DNA of 64,000 nt, from contig CM051458.1 in assembly GCA_028274465.1 (NCBI GenBank), positions 52,193,253 to 52,257,252 of the forward strand, in the 5' to 3' direction. A model generated the notes under the pieces. The model saw only the letters and a program-made list of their open reading frames with translations, was not told the origin of the DNA and searched no databases. The stretch comes from Plantago ovata (Eukaryota > Streptophyta > Magnoliopsida > Lamiales > Plantaginaceae). How positions within the stretch are numbered: the stretch's first letter is position 1; each line of letters starts with the position of its first letter. A program made the translations under genes and the position numbers. Of the stretch, positions 42,643 through 54,690 are shown in pieces.

Positions 42643-44259
42643 TGTAAAACCCCAGAAATTTATTCTGCTTATTTAATACTTTATTTATTAAAAAAGGTAT
42701 TATTAAGTAGAATATTAAAAGAGGTGGGTTTAATAAGTCAAATAAGAAAAGGAGTGGGAATTAATTAAATTTCCTATTTAGACTTTTCTGACTTATTATA
42801 TATATATATTCTTCAGATACTACGTTAAACACAGAAGAAAGCTAGGGTTCTGTATTTATTCATCTTCGCCGTCGTCAGTAACTCTTGCTGGTAAGAGCTC
42901 TAGTACTCTGTTCCGTTCAATTGTTTGAGTTTTGCAAACTCTTTATTCTTTTTGTCCTACTCCGTTATTTGTCCAGAATTTCTCATTGGCCACCTGATCT
43001 GTTTCGTTCTGTTCTGCATTCCGTATCCATTGTTTATCAAAGGTAACTTCTCTCTCTCCTCATCAGCCATATGCTTTTCATTAATTGGTCAATTTTGGGG
43101 TTATTGTGCAATTTACCCCCCTCAATTCCTTCCTTTTCAATTTCCGTATGATTTGCAGCGTATTTGTTTTGTTTGTTCCTTTTGGTGATGTCATTGCTGA
43201 TGCAGTGGACCACCATCTCTTGTCCCCTTGTCCCCATTTACTTACTTTGCTCTGTTTAAGTTCAGCTGCTAGTCTAGATTTCGCGTAGTATTTATACTAC
43301 TCTCATCTGTTTGGTTAGGTACTTAGATCGGGTTAGCAGCTTGTGAGTTTTGGAGCTTACGGTTTAGTTAAGGTAAGGGGATATTCTGACACCAAAGCTT
43401 GTATTTTCAATAATATTATTATATATAAAAAGTATGATTTATTGTATGATCAATTTTGTGAATGATTTTGATAAAAACTATTATATCAAGTTATGGGGCT
43501 TGATATAGTAGGAAAATAAGGATCAAGTGTGTTACCCAAAGTAAATGTTTTGAAATTGTGCATGTGATGAATGTAAACCGTTTTTGTCTAGTGCATGGAC
43601 TAATGTTATGTTTGAGCTCCAGATGTGCCTGTGAACTGTTCTGTACCCTTCGGGGAATTTTGTCGTGCTAGGCCTTTCTGTTATGCCCTTTGGTAGGGTA
43701 ATTTGTTTTGTTCTGCTATGTAAAGCCGACCTCTGTGCCACCGGACTTATACTAGTGGCCATAGGTACATGCCTGTTGAGCCGAAATGTTTCGTTACGTT
43801 TCCATGCACCTCTTGTTACGTGTGATATTATTGTAAGTATATATGTATAATTTTGAAGCATTACTTGATCCGGGTGGAGGTGCCAGGATATTCTCTTACT
43901 GAGTTTGTAGCTCACCCCTTACTCCTTTTTTTTCCAGACGGTCAGCAGGGTGAGCAGTGTTAGAGTTTGCTTGGGAGTTTTCGAGTTATTGTTCTTTGTA
44001 GGATTTCTTTTGTTCAGACCTGGCTTTTAGGTTTGTTAGAGCTAGAGGCTTGTAGCTAGTTTTGAAGACTGTTGTTTGGATTTTAGTTTGCTCTGATATT
44101 TACTCTTGGACACAGTTCCTTTTAAAAGTTTATGTTTCCACAAAGTTATGCTTATGTTTTGTTGAGACTTCGTGTTGGCGTAAGACCATCTTACGATACA
44201 CGGTCGGTCGCGTCTTTTGAAAATCTTTAAAAATCGTATTTTGGTTTTGGGGCGTGACA
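42643..44259 (+). repeat. Tekay 5' LTR
   Basis: 1617 bases, TGTAAAACCCC to GGGGCGTGACA. A TATA-like run (TTATATATATATATTC) lies near 42798-42813. Confidence 0.95.
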
Positions 44260-44263
44260 AAAG

Positions 44264-44281
44264 TGGTATCAGAGCCAGGTT
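44264..44281 (+). other. primer-binding site, initiator tRNA-Met
   Basis: TGGTATCAGAGCCAGGTT, beginning four bases after the LTR, complements the 3' end of initiator tRNA-Met. Confidence 0.9.
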
Positions 44282-44411
44282 TGAATCTTTTGGGTGTCTA
44301 GACCTCCTTAGGACTTGATCTTGAAAGTTTAGTTTAGGAGTTTGCCTTTGTTTTGTTAGGACCTTTACGTTTCGTTCTTAATCCTTTGGTTAGCTCTGCA
44401 ACAGCGCGAAT

Positions 44412-46190
44412 ATGGCTGGTCGTAAGAAAAGAGGAAGAGGTGGAGGCAATGCAGGTCGTACTGGTGGTCGCCATGGAGACGAACGTGAGAACCCGGAAGC
44501 GATGTATCGATCTCCATCACCTCCTCCGCAGCAGGATGATGCTGCTAGAGCACTGAATGCGGTGGCAACCTTGTTGGAGCAGCAACAACAGTTGTTGGCA
44601 CCGAGACAGTCCTCGGTTTCATGCTTTGAGAGGTTTCAGAGGACTCACTATCCGGAGTTTGAGGGTGGTTCGGATCCACTTAAGGCTGAAAAATGGATCA
44701 CTGGAATTGAAGAGAGGTTTCGGGCATTGGAGTTTCCAGAGGAAGTTTGGTTGAGGGTCACTGTCCCTCATTTAGCTGGGAATGCTAAGTTCTGGTGGGA
44801 TGCGACGAAGATTATCCAGGAGAGTGCCGCGAACCCGATGACTTGGGTGCGCTTCAAAGAACTTTTTCTTCAGCAGTACTTTCCCGAGTCCACGAAGTTA
44901 GAGTTGCAGTTGCAGTTCCTTAACCTGAAACAGGGGGATATGAGTGTTTGGATTTGGTGGATAAGTTCCATGAGTTGGGACGTTTCTCCCCAGCTTACAT
45001 GGCGTCCGAAAGCAGCAAAGTCACTTTATTCTGCAATTGTTTGAGGGAGGATATTCGTATGAGTGTGGTCCCTCACATGGATAAGTCTCTGGTTGATGCT
45101 GTGGAGCGTGCAAAGGTTGTGGAGAGGGCACTTCCAAAGAATCTACCACCGAAGAGGGATTTGAAGAGGCCGCATGATCAGTTTCGCAGAGGCAACAACT
45201 CAGGTGGCAACAAAGTGGCTAAAGGAGATGGGGCTCGTTTTGTATCGAAGTTTTGTCAGAACTGTCAGAGGAATCATCCTGGGGAGTGTCGCTGGAAGAC
45301 ACGTGGTTGCTTTCGTTGTGGTGATACGCGTCACCAGATTAGGGACTGTCCAAAAAATGACCAAGGGCAGCAGTCTGCAGTAGCACCTGGGGGTCGAACA
45401 CCAAACAAAGGGAAAAGCAATGGGAGGGTTTTCACGATCACCCAAGGCGATGCTAATGCTAGTACCGACGTTGTTACAGGTACTCTTTCAGTTAATTCTG
45501 CTGAGGCTTATGTGTTATTTGATTCTGGTGCTTCTCATTCGTTTATTTCCAGAAAGTTTGTCCAGTCAAAGAACTTTTTGCTTTCTAAACTTGTGGATTC
45601 TATGCATGTAACTACCCCTTTGAAAAAGAATGTCGTATGTGATGACTATTGTAAAGAGTGCATACTTCGCATAGGTGAGAAAGAGTTTAGTGCCGATTTA
45701 GTAGTGCTCGATATGTTAGACTTTGATGTAATTCTGGGGATGGACTGGTTATCGAATTACCATGCTAAGATAGATTGTTTCGAGAAGAGGATCTATTTCC
45801 AAGTCCCAGGACAGTCGGAAGCAATGTTCCAGGGAGATGTGTCTACTCAAAAGTCTTGTGTGCCGATAATTTCAGCTGTGCAAGCTCGAAAAGCTTTGAG
45901 ACAGGGTTGTACCGGCTTTTTAGCTTATGCAATTGATTCCCGGAAGAAAAGTTTAGAGCTTGATGATATTCCGATCATTAAAGAGTATCCTGATGTGTTT
46001 CCCGAAGATTTACCGGGTGTACCCCCGGATAGAAATATTGAGTTTGAGATTAAACTTGCCCCGGGTACTGAACCGATTTCGAAGGCACCGTATAGAATGG
46101 CACCCGCAGAGTTGCGAGAACTTAAAGTTCAACTTCAGGAGTTACTCGACAAGGGTTTTATTCGACCGAGTGTATCTCCGTGGGGAGCCC
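44412..46190 (+). pseudogene. Tekay gag and protease (one apparent frameshift)
   Basis: Starts MAGRKKRGRGGGNAGRT with a basic head. Capsid-like motifs: FEGGSDPLKAEKWITGIEERF, FWWDATKI, FKELFLQQYFPESTK. At about 44948 the frame moves by one base, as if a G is missing from a GGG run in TTTGGATTTG; the reading then continues VDKFHELGRFSPAYM. The zinc knuckle CFRCGDTRHQIRDC is near 45307-45348. The protease active site is VLFDSGASHSFIS near 45511-45550, with VILGMDWL as its later conserved segment. It leads into the reverse transcriptase ([11 protein letters not shown]). Without the single-base change the protein would be continuous. Confidence 0.9.
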
Positions 46191-49053
46191 CGGTGTTATT
46201 TGTGAAAAGAAGGATGGAAGTATGCGCCTTTGTATCGACTATCGGGAGCTGAACAAAGTTACCGTGAAGAATAGGTATCCTCTTCCGAGGATAGATGATC
46301 TGTTTGACCAGTTGCGTGGTGCTAAGGTTTTCTCGAAGATCGACTTGAGATCAGGCTACCACCAGTTGAAGATTAAGGCTGGAGATGTGCCTAAGTCAGC
46401 TTTTCGCACGAGGTATGGCCACTACGAATTTGTTGTTATGCCTTTTGGTCTAACCAATGCTCCTGCAGCCTTTATGGACTTGATGAATACGGTGTTCAAG
46501 CAGTACTTAGACCAGTTTGTGGTGGTCTTTATCGATGACATTTTGATTTATTCGAAGAGTGAGGAAGGACATGCAGAACACTTGAGGTTGGTAATGGAAA
46601 GACTGAGAGAAGAGCAGTTGTTTGCGAAATTCAGTAAGTGCGAGTTCTGGTTGGATAGTGTTGCATTTCTGGGCCATGTCGTATCGAGTGAAGGAATTTC
46701 TGTTGATCCGTCTAAGGTGGAAGCCGTGACGAGTTGGCCTCGTCCAACCAATGTGACTGAAGTAAGGAGTTTTCTCGGTTTCGCCGGTTATTACAGGAAG
46801 TTTGTTGAAGGATTCTCCCTATTATCCTTGCCCTTGACTCGGTTGACTCAGAAAGGAGTCAAGTTTGAGTGGTCTGATGAGTGCGCCAAGAGTTTCGAAG
46901 AGCTGAAGAATCGTTTGATCTCTGCGCCGGTTTTGGCTTTACCTAACGAAGTCGATGACTATATTATCTACAGTGATGCTTCGAAAAATGGTTTAGGGTG
47001 TGTCTTGATGCAGAAGGAGAAGGTGATAGCTTATGCCTCTCGACAGTTGAAGCCGTATGAACGAAATTACCCTACTCATGATTTGGAATTGGCAGCAGTG
47101 ATCTTTGCCTTGAAGATATGGCGACATTATTTGTATGGTGTGCGATGTGAGATATATACTGACCATAAGAGCCTCAAGTATTTGTTTACGCAAAAAGAGC
47201 TGAACATGAGGCAACGAAGGTGGTTAGAGCTACTCAAAGATTATGATGTGGGTATTAATTACCATCCCGGTAAAGCTAATGTCGTCGCTGACGCACTTAG
47301 CAGAAAAGCTCCGGTGATTGCATCCTTGTTGACTACACAGCGAAAGATTCAGGAAGAGTTGGAGAACCTTGAAATCGAGGTGGTTACCAATGGTCATGGG
47401 AGCATGATTGCTAGCCTTATTGCTCAGCCGATGTTGATTGATCGCATTAAGGAAGCACAAAAATCTGATCCGGAGTTGGTTAAGATTATTGATGGTGTGG
47501 GGAAAGATCTATACCCCAGGTTTGGGATCCATGGAGACGGATCGTTGAGGTACGGAAACAGAATATGTGTTCCATCGAATGTTGAACTGAAGAAAGAGAT
47601 TCTAACAGATGCTCATAAGTCTCGATTTTCAATACATCCCGGCAGCACTAAGATGTACCGAGACATGATAAAACATTTCTGGTGGAAGGGCATGAAGCGT
47701 GATATAGCAGATTTTGTTGCAAGATGCATCACTTGTCAGCAAGTCAAGATAGAACATCAACGAGTTGCTGGTACATTACAGAACTTGGAAATTCCTGAGT
47801 GGAAGTGGGAACACATAACCATGGATTTTGTTACTGGTTTACCTCCTACACCGAGGAAGAGACATGATTCTGTATGGGTGATTGTGGATAGACTTACCAA
47901 ATCAGCTCATTTCTTACCGATAAAGAAGACGACACCACTGGATAAGCTAGCGAAGAAGTATGTGAAACATATAGTGTGCCTTCATGGAGTTCCAGTGAGC
48001 ATAATTTCTGATCGTGATCCAAGGTTTGCTTCTCAGTTTTGGAAGAGTTTACAGTCTGCTCTCGAAACACAGTTGAAGTTTAGTACGGCTTTTCATCCGC
48101 AGACAGATGGACAGTCAGAAAGAACAATTCAGATTTTGGAGGATATGTTGAGAGCTTGTGTTATGGACTTCAAAGGAAGTTGGGGTGATGATCTGAAGTT
48201 AGTGGAGTTTGCTTACAACAATAGCTATCAAAGTAGCATCGGCATGGCACCGTATGAAGCTTTATATGGGAGGAAGTGTAGATCTCCGATACATTGGGAT
48301 GACATTGGTGAGAAGAGATTATTGGGTCCGGAGTTGGCAAGAATTGCCGAAGAAAAGATACCGATAATAAAGAAAAGGCTCGAAGTGGCTCAAAATCGAC
48401 AGAAAAGTTGGGCGGATTTGAAAAGAAGACATTTGGAGTTTGATGTTGGTGATTCAGTTCATTTGAAAATTTCTCCATGGAAGGGTGTGATGCGTTTTGG
48501 AAAACGTGGGAAGTTGAGCCCTCGTTATATCGGACCATTTGAAATTCTTGATAGAGTTGGTGAAGTGGCTTATCGTTTGGCATTACCACCGGACCTATCA
48601 CGTGTGCATAATGTTTTCCACGTATCATTGTTGAGGAAATATGTACCTGATCCTACTCATGTATTGAGTTATGAACCTCTAGAAGTTCGAGAGGATTTAT
48701 CCTACGAAGAGGTTACAATTGGTATACTTGATCGTAAGGTGCAAGAGTTGAGACGACGTTCGATACCTTTCGTGAAGGTTCAGTGGTCAAATCACTCACC
48801 TAAGGAAGCTACTTGGGAGTTGGAAGAGGAAATGAGAAAGTCATACCCTCAGTTGTTCGAAAATGAAGGTATGTATTTATTTTTATTTCAAGTTTCGAGG
48901 ACGAAACTTATTTTAAGGGGAGAAGGATGTAAAACCCCAGAAATTTATTCTGCTTATTTAATACTTTATTTATTAAAAAAGGTATTATTAAGTAGAATAT
49001 TAAAAGAGGTGGGTTTAATAAGTCAAATAAGAAAAGGAGTGGGAATTAATTAA
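46191..49053 (+). CDS. Tekay pol: reverse transcriptase, RNase H, integrase, chromodomain
   Basis: The frame continues from gag-protease after an apparent one-base loss in an A-run near 46205 (GTGAAAAGAAGG; family reading [11 protein letters not shown]). Reverse transcriptase: [34 protein letters not shown], catalytic [11 protein letters not shown] near 46520-46552. RNase [17 protein letters not shown] and [10 protein letters not shown], ending DALSRK near 47308. Integrase: zinc-binding [10 protein letters not shown]...CITCQQVK, core [18 protein letters not shown] and [10 protein letters not shown] (D, D, E all present). Chromodomain-like end: [21 protein letters not shown], thought to steer insertion to heterochromatin. 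No stop occurs before the polypurine tract; the frame runs 42 codons into the 3' LTR. Confidence 0.93.
48915..48927 (+). other. Tekay polypurine tract
   Basis: AAGGGGAGAAGGA immediately precedes the 3' LTR; the upstream TTTCGAGGACGAAA is a typical Tekay neighbour. Confidence 0.85.
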
Positions 49054-50549
49054 ATTTCCTATTTAGACTTTTCTGACTTATTATATATATATATTCTTCA
49101 GATACTACGTTAAACACAGAAGAAAGCTAGGGTTCTGTATTTATTCATCTTCGCCGTCGTCAGTAACTCTTGCTGGTAAGAGCTCTAGTACTCTGTTCCG
49201 TTCAATTGTTTGAGTTTTGCAAACTCTTTATTCTTTTTGTCCTACTCCGTTATTTGTCCAGAATTTCTCATTGGCCACCTGATCTGTTTCGTTCTGTTCT
49301 GCATTCCGTATCCATTGTTTATCAAAGGTAACTTCTCTCTCTCCTCATCAGCCATATGCTTTTCATTAATTGGTCAATTTTGGGGTTATTGTGCAATTTA
49401 CCCCCCTCAATTCCTTCCTTTTCAATTTCCGTATGATTTGCAGCGTATTTGTTTTGTTTGTTCCTTTTGGTGATGTCATTGCTGATGCAGTGGACCACCA
49501 TCTCTTGTCCCCTTGTCCCCATTTACTTACTTTGCTCTGTTTAAGTTCAGCTGCTAGTCTAGATTTCGCGTAGTATTTATACTACTCTCATCTGTTTGGT
49601 TAGGTACTTAGATCGGGTTAGCAGCTTGTGAGTTTTGGAGCTTACGGTTTAGTTAAGGTAAGGGGATATTCTGACACCAAAGCTTGTATTTTCAATAATA
49701 TTATTATATATAAAAAGTATGATTTATTGTATGATCAATTTTGTGAATGATTTTGATAAAAACTATTATATCAAGTTATGGGGCTTGATATAGTAGGAAA
49801 ATAAGGATCAAGTGTGTTACCCAAAGTAAATGTTTTGAAATTGTGCATGTGATGAATGTAAACCGTTTTTGTCTAGTGCATGGACTAATGTTATGTTTGA
49901 GCTCCAGATGTGCCTGTGAACTGTTCTGTACCCTTCGGGGAATTTTGTCGTGCTAGGCCTTTCTGTTATGCCCTTTGGTAGGGTAATTTGTTTTGTTCTG
50001 TTATGTAAAGCCGACCTCTGTGCCACCGGACTTATACTAGTGGCCATAGGTACATGCCTGTTGAGCCGAAATGTTTCGTTACGTTTTCCATGCACCTCTT
50101 GTTACGTGTGATATTATTGTAAGTATATATGTATAATTTTGAAGCATTACTTGATCCGGGTGGAGGTGCCAGGATATTCTCTTACTGAGTTTGTAGCTCA
50201 CCCCTTACTCCTTTTTTTTCCAGACGGTCAGCAGGGTGAGCAGTGTTAGAGTTTGCTTGGGAGTTTTCGAGTTATTGTTCTTTGTAGGATTTCTTTTTGT
50301 TCAGACCTGGCTTTTAGGTTTGTTAGAGCTAGAGGCTTGTAGCTAGTTTTGAAGACTGTTGTTTTGGATTTTAGTTTGCTCTGATATTTACTCTTGGACA
50401 CAGTTCCTTTTTAAAAAGTTTATGTTTCCACAAAGTTATGCTTATGTTTTGTTGAGACTTCGTGTTGGCGTAAGACCATCTTACGATACACGGTCGGTCG
50501 CGTCTTTTGAAAATCTTTAAAAATCGTATTTTGGTTTTGGGGCGTGACA
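48928..50549 (+). repeat. Tekay 3' LTR
   Basis: 1622 bases, same ends as the 5' LTR. Differences seen: C/T near 43717 against 50002, and extra bases in T- or A-runs near 50085, 50297, 50364 and 50412. Confidence 0.95.
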
Positions 50550-50993
50550 ACTTGGCTTTGTCGCCAAGCCCCATAGCAAAAACCTTCATCCTCAACTCAT
50601 CCGTTGTTATTTCGGCTCCGGGTCGTGGGAGTTGGTTGACGAAATCATCGATATCGTGCAAGTACCCCATCCCATCTTCCCTTGCTAAGCCATAGAACCT
50701 CGGAAGTTGTTGAACGCGTGGTTCTTAATTTCCAGATCACGAGTTGCAGACGAAAGAACAATCGCCGGTCCCCTCATACGATCCTTGGAGGGTTGAACCC
50801 ATGCTTTCAGTGGTTTAGCTTCTGCCATTCCGTCGATTTCCTTGAAAAGACTGTGTAGAGATTCAGAGAAGTCGGTATCCTCTATTTCCTCTAGTTCACG
50901 TCTTTGAAGTAGTCGCCTTCTTTGGTGGTAGACTCTGTCGATTTCAGCGATTGATTCAGCAAGCGGTGTTCCCCTAGATCGTGTACTTCGCAT
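50550..50993 (-). pseudogene. Athila-like gag, minus strand, first part
   Basis: Starts MRSTRSRGTPLAESIAEIDRV at 50993 and shows LSSATRDLEIKNHAF, PRFYGLAREDGMGYLHDID-type and KVFAMGLGDKAK before the Tekay insertion. One base is missing near 50700 (around HAFNNFRG). With 41200-42642 it forms one gag-protease gene. Confidence 0.88.
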
Positions 50994-51115
50994 ACACTAT
51001 CTGTAACAAGCTAAGAAAGGAGTATCAGAGAGATTAAATAGAAAAAATAAAAACTACTAAAACTAGGAATTAAATGCTGAAAATATAAAAGCTAAATAGA
51101 AAAAAGGAGTATAGT

Positions 51116-51132
51116 CCCCGGCAATGGCGCCA
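51116..51132 (-). other. primer-binding site, tRNA-Asp, one mismatch
   Basis: Minus-strand TGGCGCCATTGCCGGGG, one base different from the perfect site at 9497; it fixes LTR A4 as a 5' LTR on the minus strand. Confidence 0.85.
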
Positions 51133-51136
51133 ATTT

Positions 51137-52345
51137 TGATGAACCGGAATTTGTCAGATTCTAATTAATCAAATAAATTTGTATTTAGCCAAAGGCAATT
51201 CACAACTACAATGAAAACCGTAGTGTAGCAGTAAAATAACCTCGAGTGTCGATCTCTAAGGACTATAACTAGCTTTATCTAATCTAACTTAAACTATAAA
51301 ATCAACAAACTACTTAGCACAGGTTTTTCCTATCAAGATAATGGAAGTTAGTGATAGTATGATCATTCAAAGCATAGCAGGTTAATAATCATGCATGAAG
51401 TACCCGATCGTTTTGCATAGAGATCTTTGATCATGAATTGTCCAATGTGTTCCGTTATTATTCAACACTACGAAGATAGAGGGCTTAGATAGATAAAAGA
51501 AATAAATCAATAACTCAAAGTCAGATTCGCTTTACCGCCATCAGCATAATTATTAACCCTTCGCTAAGAAATCACATACTATCACCAACGATAAATTTAG
51601 CTACTCATAGATGCCATGCAATCAACAGAAATCATAGCAAGATTAAATGAAAACATGTTGAAAGATAAATAAATATAAATGGAAAAATTTGCAAGATACC
51701 ATGTTACCGAAGGTTGTCAATCTCCGAAGAATCGCGATCTCACAAGCTCCAAAACGATAAGAAAAAGTGTCTCCTATGCTAGGAATTCACAGAACAGGCT
51801 CTGGAGAATTCTTCCCTAAAACTAATGAGAAAGGTGTGAAAAAAGGTCTGAGAAAGTATGAAAAACGGAGAAAACTGAGCAACTATATATATGGGTTCGG
51901 AAGGTGTGGGGCGAGTCACCCCTCGCCCCACACACCGGGTGAATCTCCTGGTGTGGGGCGAACCGCCCCACGTCCCGGGCGAATCGCCCGGGAGCTCCAG
52001 CCGGCCATTTATGCGTTTTCGACGCGTTTTTGGATTTCTTTTCCTTTTCGGACTCGGTGTTTGCCTTCTAGTGACCTTTTAGCCTTCAGACTCGACCTCT
52101 AGACTTCAAATCCTATCCGGAATCTTCTAGATACTCCAAAAATGTCCCCGGAACACCAATTCTTCGTCTCTTCAATATAATTTCCTGGAAAACCACGTTT
52201 TTCACCCAAAACCTGTAAAATGCAAACTAAAGGGAAACATGACACTATTCTAATAAAATGCACTATAATATAGCTAAATTAACATAGAGGATAGCTAAAT
52301 TGGTGAAAAAAGACTCGAATGAAAGTGTAAAATACACGTTCATCA
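51137..52345 (-). repeat. Athila-like 5' LTR, family A (A4)
   Basis: 1209 bases, minus-strand TGATGAACGTG (52345) to GGTTCATCA (51137). Palindromes at 51904-51992: a 12-bp stem GTGTGGGGCGAG / CTCGCCCCACAC with loop TCACCC (51904-51933), GTGGGGCGAACCGCCCCAC and the perfect CCCGGGCGAATCGCCCGGG (51974-51992). A TATA box lies at about 51884-51892, again next to the cluster. Confidence 0.9.
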
Positions 52346-52514
52346 GTAGTTTGAACCATCGGTGATACATTCTCCGTAAATTCTAGTATATGCATATTTT
52401 AAATCTGCATCAAACCATAAACAGATAATAAATAAGAAGAGTTAGAAGAATAAGCAATGTAGAAGAAGATCCAAAGGAGATGAGAGAGAGCATGACAATT
52501 GTACTTGTATGTCT

Positions 52515-52600
52515 CTGTTAGCCAGCAAATGGGCCTATGCCAGTTGGAACGTTATCCAGCTAATTAGGAATATTAGTCATGTGTTCGAAACCCAGCAGGA
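52515..52600 (+). repeat. possible tRNA-derived SINE head
   Basis: A box-A-like TATGCCAGTTGGAAC (52537-52551) is followed about 35 bases later by a box-B-like GTGTTCGAAACCC (52581-52593), the internal promoter spacing of tRNA genes. There is no tRNA cloverleaf, so a SINE fragment is the better reading. Confidence 0.35.
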
Positions 52601-52675
52601 ACTAAATTCGTTTTACTTTTCCCTTTTGACTTCTAACATTTACATTTCAACTCCAAATGAACTATTTTTTTTTTT

Positions 52676-52800
52676 CTGAACAGAATTGAACTGAACTAAA
52701 CTGAATGAAGCTGAACAGAACTGGACTGAATTTATTATTTGTATAAAATAAAACTGAACAAATCTGAACAAAACTGAAATGAACTGAAAATAATGAGTTT
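52676..52800. repeat. degenerate CTGAAC-type tandem repeat
   Basis: Around fifteen variants of CTGAAC, CTGAAT and CTGAAA occur head to tail with interruptions. Confidence 0.7.
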
Positions 52801-53115
52801 TCATACGAAGAGAACAAAGCCCAATCCCTTAGTTAATGAGCCCAGCTTTCATTTTATTAATTTGTGATCGTCAGAATTTTAGGTTTGTTAGTGATCGGCT
52901 CGTAATTGAATATCATTATAAAATCAAATTCATGCTCGACTCATCAAGTGACTGAATTGTTCGCGAGCTCCTTTAAAATCTTGACTCGTGTTTGCTCCGT
53001 ATAAAACATAAAACTATTGACCGCAGACCATACTAAGATTGTTTTTGTGTAAAACAGAGTCCACGAAAACAAAATGAAAAATGTAATCCAGATTTTCCTC
53101 CTTCACAAAGAAAAT

Positions 53116-53769
53116 TGTTGACTATTATCCATATTCCATATAATATGCAAAGAATAGAACTTGTATAAAGTGTCTATGGCAATTCATCAGTTGCTTAGCG
53201 CTACCAGTCAATTCTTTCGGAGAAGCTCAGGCTCTCCAACTCGTTCGCCTTTTCTGTGAGGTGTTATTTCAACAACTGTTTTCGAATGCAGTCAGGAAAA
53301 GGTAATTGTCTCCATTAGAAAATCAATTCCTATTCGAATTCAATTCCTATTCGAATTCCTTTAGGTTTAGCTGCAAATTGAAGGCTATATAAAGGGTTGA
53401 TTGCTGCATGCTCAAGAACATAACAACACGACATTGAAGGCTTGTTCGACTACTTCGACAAGTGATATATTATAGATTATAGGTTCTAGCTTTGAGAGAC
53501 AAATTTGTTCTGGTTTCTTGCATACTGTTTGGGACTTGTAATTGGCATTGATATAATATATTGAAGCTGGTTGATCTCCGTGGACGTAGGTTATTTACAA
53601 CCGAACCACATTAAACTCTTGTGTTCTTTCTTGCTTGCGTTCTTGCTTTGTTTTCTGCTTTGGTTGCTTGGGTGTGTGTTTGATTTGGTGCAACAATTTC
53701 TTTGAGGTTTAGTTGTTATTGTGAGCTTTTGTGATAAGGTAATCGACTATTGTTGATACGAACTCAACA
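53116..53769 (+). repeat. Tork/Tnt1-like copia 5' LTR
   Basis: 654 bases, TGTTGACTATTATCC to ACTCAACA, six-base inverted termini TGTTGA/TCAACA. A TATA box (GCTATATAAAGGG) lies near 53382-53394. The primer-binding site follows at 53772. Confidence 0.85.
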
Positions 53770-53771
53770 AT

Positions 53772-53789
53772 TGGCGCCGTCTGTGGGAA
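53772..53789 (+). other. primer-binding site of copia element
   Basis: TGGCGCCGTCTGTGGGAA starts two bases after the LTR. It differs from the tRNA-Asp type after TGGCGCCGT; I cannot name the tRNA. Confidence 0.65.
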
Positions 53790-53834
53790 GGATCGAAGGA
53801 ATTTACCGGGAGAATCCAAAGATTGATATAAGCA

Positions 53835-54690
53835 ATGTCGTCAACTAATATCGAGATTGAGAAGCTCACTAAACACACAAATTTCAGCCTGTGGAAACTG
53901 AGGGTTAAGGCCTTGTTATCGAATTATGGAGCTGACGATGCTCTGTTGGGAGATGACGGTCTTAAGGAGATTAAAGACGATACAAAGAAGAAAGAAATCA
54001 AGAAGAAGGCATTCAATACACTGATTCACTCATTGAGTGACGAAGCATTGAGGGAAGTTGTTTAGTGTACTGATGCAAAGGGTATCGGGGATAAACTTGA
54101 AAAAGTTTATAATGGGAAATCATCAGCCCAGATGATGTATCTCAAGCAGAAGTTTCTTGGTTTTAGGAAGGTAGAAGGGAGGTCGATATTGGAGGAATTA
54201 GCAGAGTTTGGTAATATCACAACTCACTTGGAGAATGTTGGTGACAAGACAACAGACTCGGACAAGGCTATGGTGTTGTTGAACTCCCTGCCCAACACCT
54301 ATGAGAACTTCAGAGATTCGTTGATGTTTGGTAAAGTTGAAGTAACTTTGGATTTGATAAGAGAATCATTGAAGACTAGGGAGTTCCATAAATAGAAGAA
54401 TCTGCAGAAAGGTGGATATTCGGCTGAGAGTCTTGCTATTAAGTACCATGGTTCCAAGAAGTGTTCTTCAAGGGAAAGATTACCAAAGGAGAAATATAAG
54501 AAGCAATAAAGTAAGAGGTCATTAGATTCTGTGGAAAATAGGAGGTGCTATCACTGTCACAATAAGGGAAATCTCAAGAAGGATTGCCCTGTGTGGCACA
54601 ACAGGAAGCCAAAGCAATCTGGGGGAGAGGCAGGAATAGTGGACATTGCACAGGCTACACAATCTTTTGACATATCAGAGGTACTTACGA
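53835..54690 (+). pseudogene. Tork/Tnt1-like gag
   Basis: Begins MSSTNIEIEKLTKHTNFSLW and continues WKLRVKALLSNYGADDALLG; a UBN2-type gag follows (QMMYLKQKFLGFRKVEG, LNSLPNTYENFRDSLMFG). In-frame stops occur near 54063, 54393 and 54508. The zinc knuckle CYHCHNKGNLKKDC near 54547-54588 has Asn in place of the zinc-binding His, so RNA binding would be impaired. The coding sense otherwise stays in frame. Confidence 0.88.

Larger units (their letters stand above)
42643..50549 (+). mobile_element. Tekay-type Ty3/gypsy chromovirus, near-complete and young
   Basis: Full structure is visible: 5' LTR, primer-binding site for initiator tRNA-Met, gag-pol, polypurine tract and 3' LTR, bounded by the target duplication ACTTG (42638-42642 and 50550-50554). 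Order of domains is gag, protease, reverse transcriptase, RNase H, integrase, chromodomain. The two LTRs differ, by eye, by one substitution and four short homopolymer length changes. It inserted in the gag of the minus-strand Athila-like element. Confidence 0.95.
52346..53115. other. spacer without gene
   Basis: AT-rich sequence with no convincing reading frame. It includes a possible SINE (52515-52600), a T-run and a degenerate CTGAAC/CTGAAT repeat (52676-52800). It is the only sizeable stretch not assigned to an LTR element or the transposon-like unit. Confidence 0.6.

Noticed and set aside
43532..43915. 127-codon minus-strand frame in the Tekay LTR, repeated at 49817-50095
   Set aside because: It is antisense to the LTR, occurs twice only because the LTR does, is broken by one homopolymer change in the 3' copy, and resembles nothing I know.
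52530..52600. tRNA gene
   Set aside because: Box A and box B are present, but I cannot form a cloverleaf, anticodon arm or acceptor stem; a SINE fragment is more likely.
52346..53115. Host gene fragment
   Set aside because: No open frame, splice pattern or recognisable protein could be seen; the stretch is AT-rich with simple repeats.
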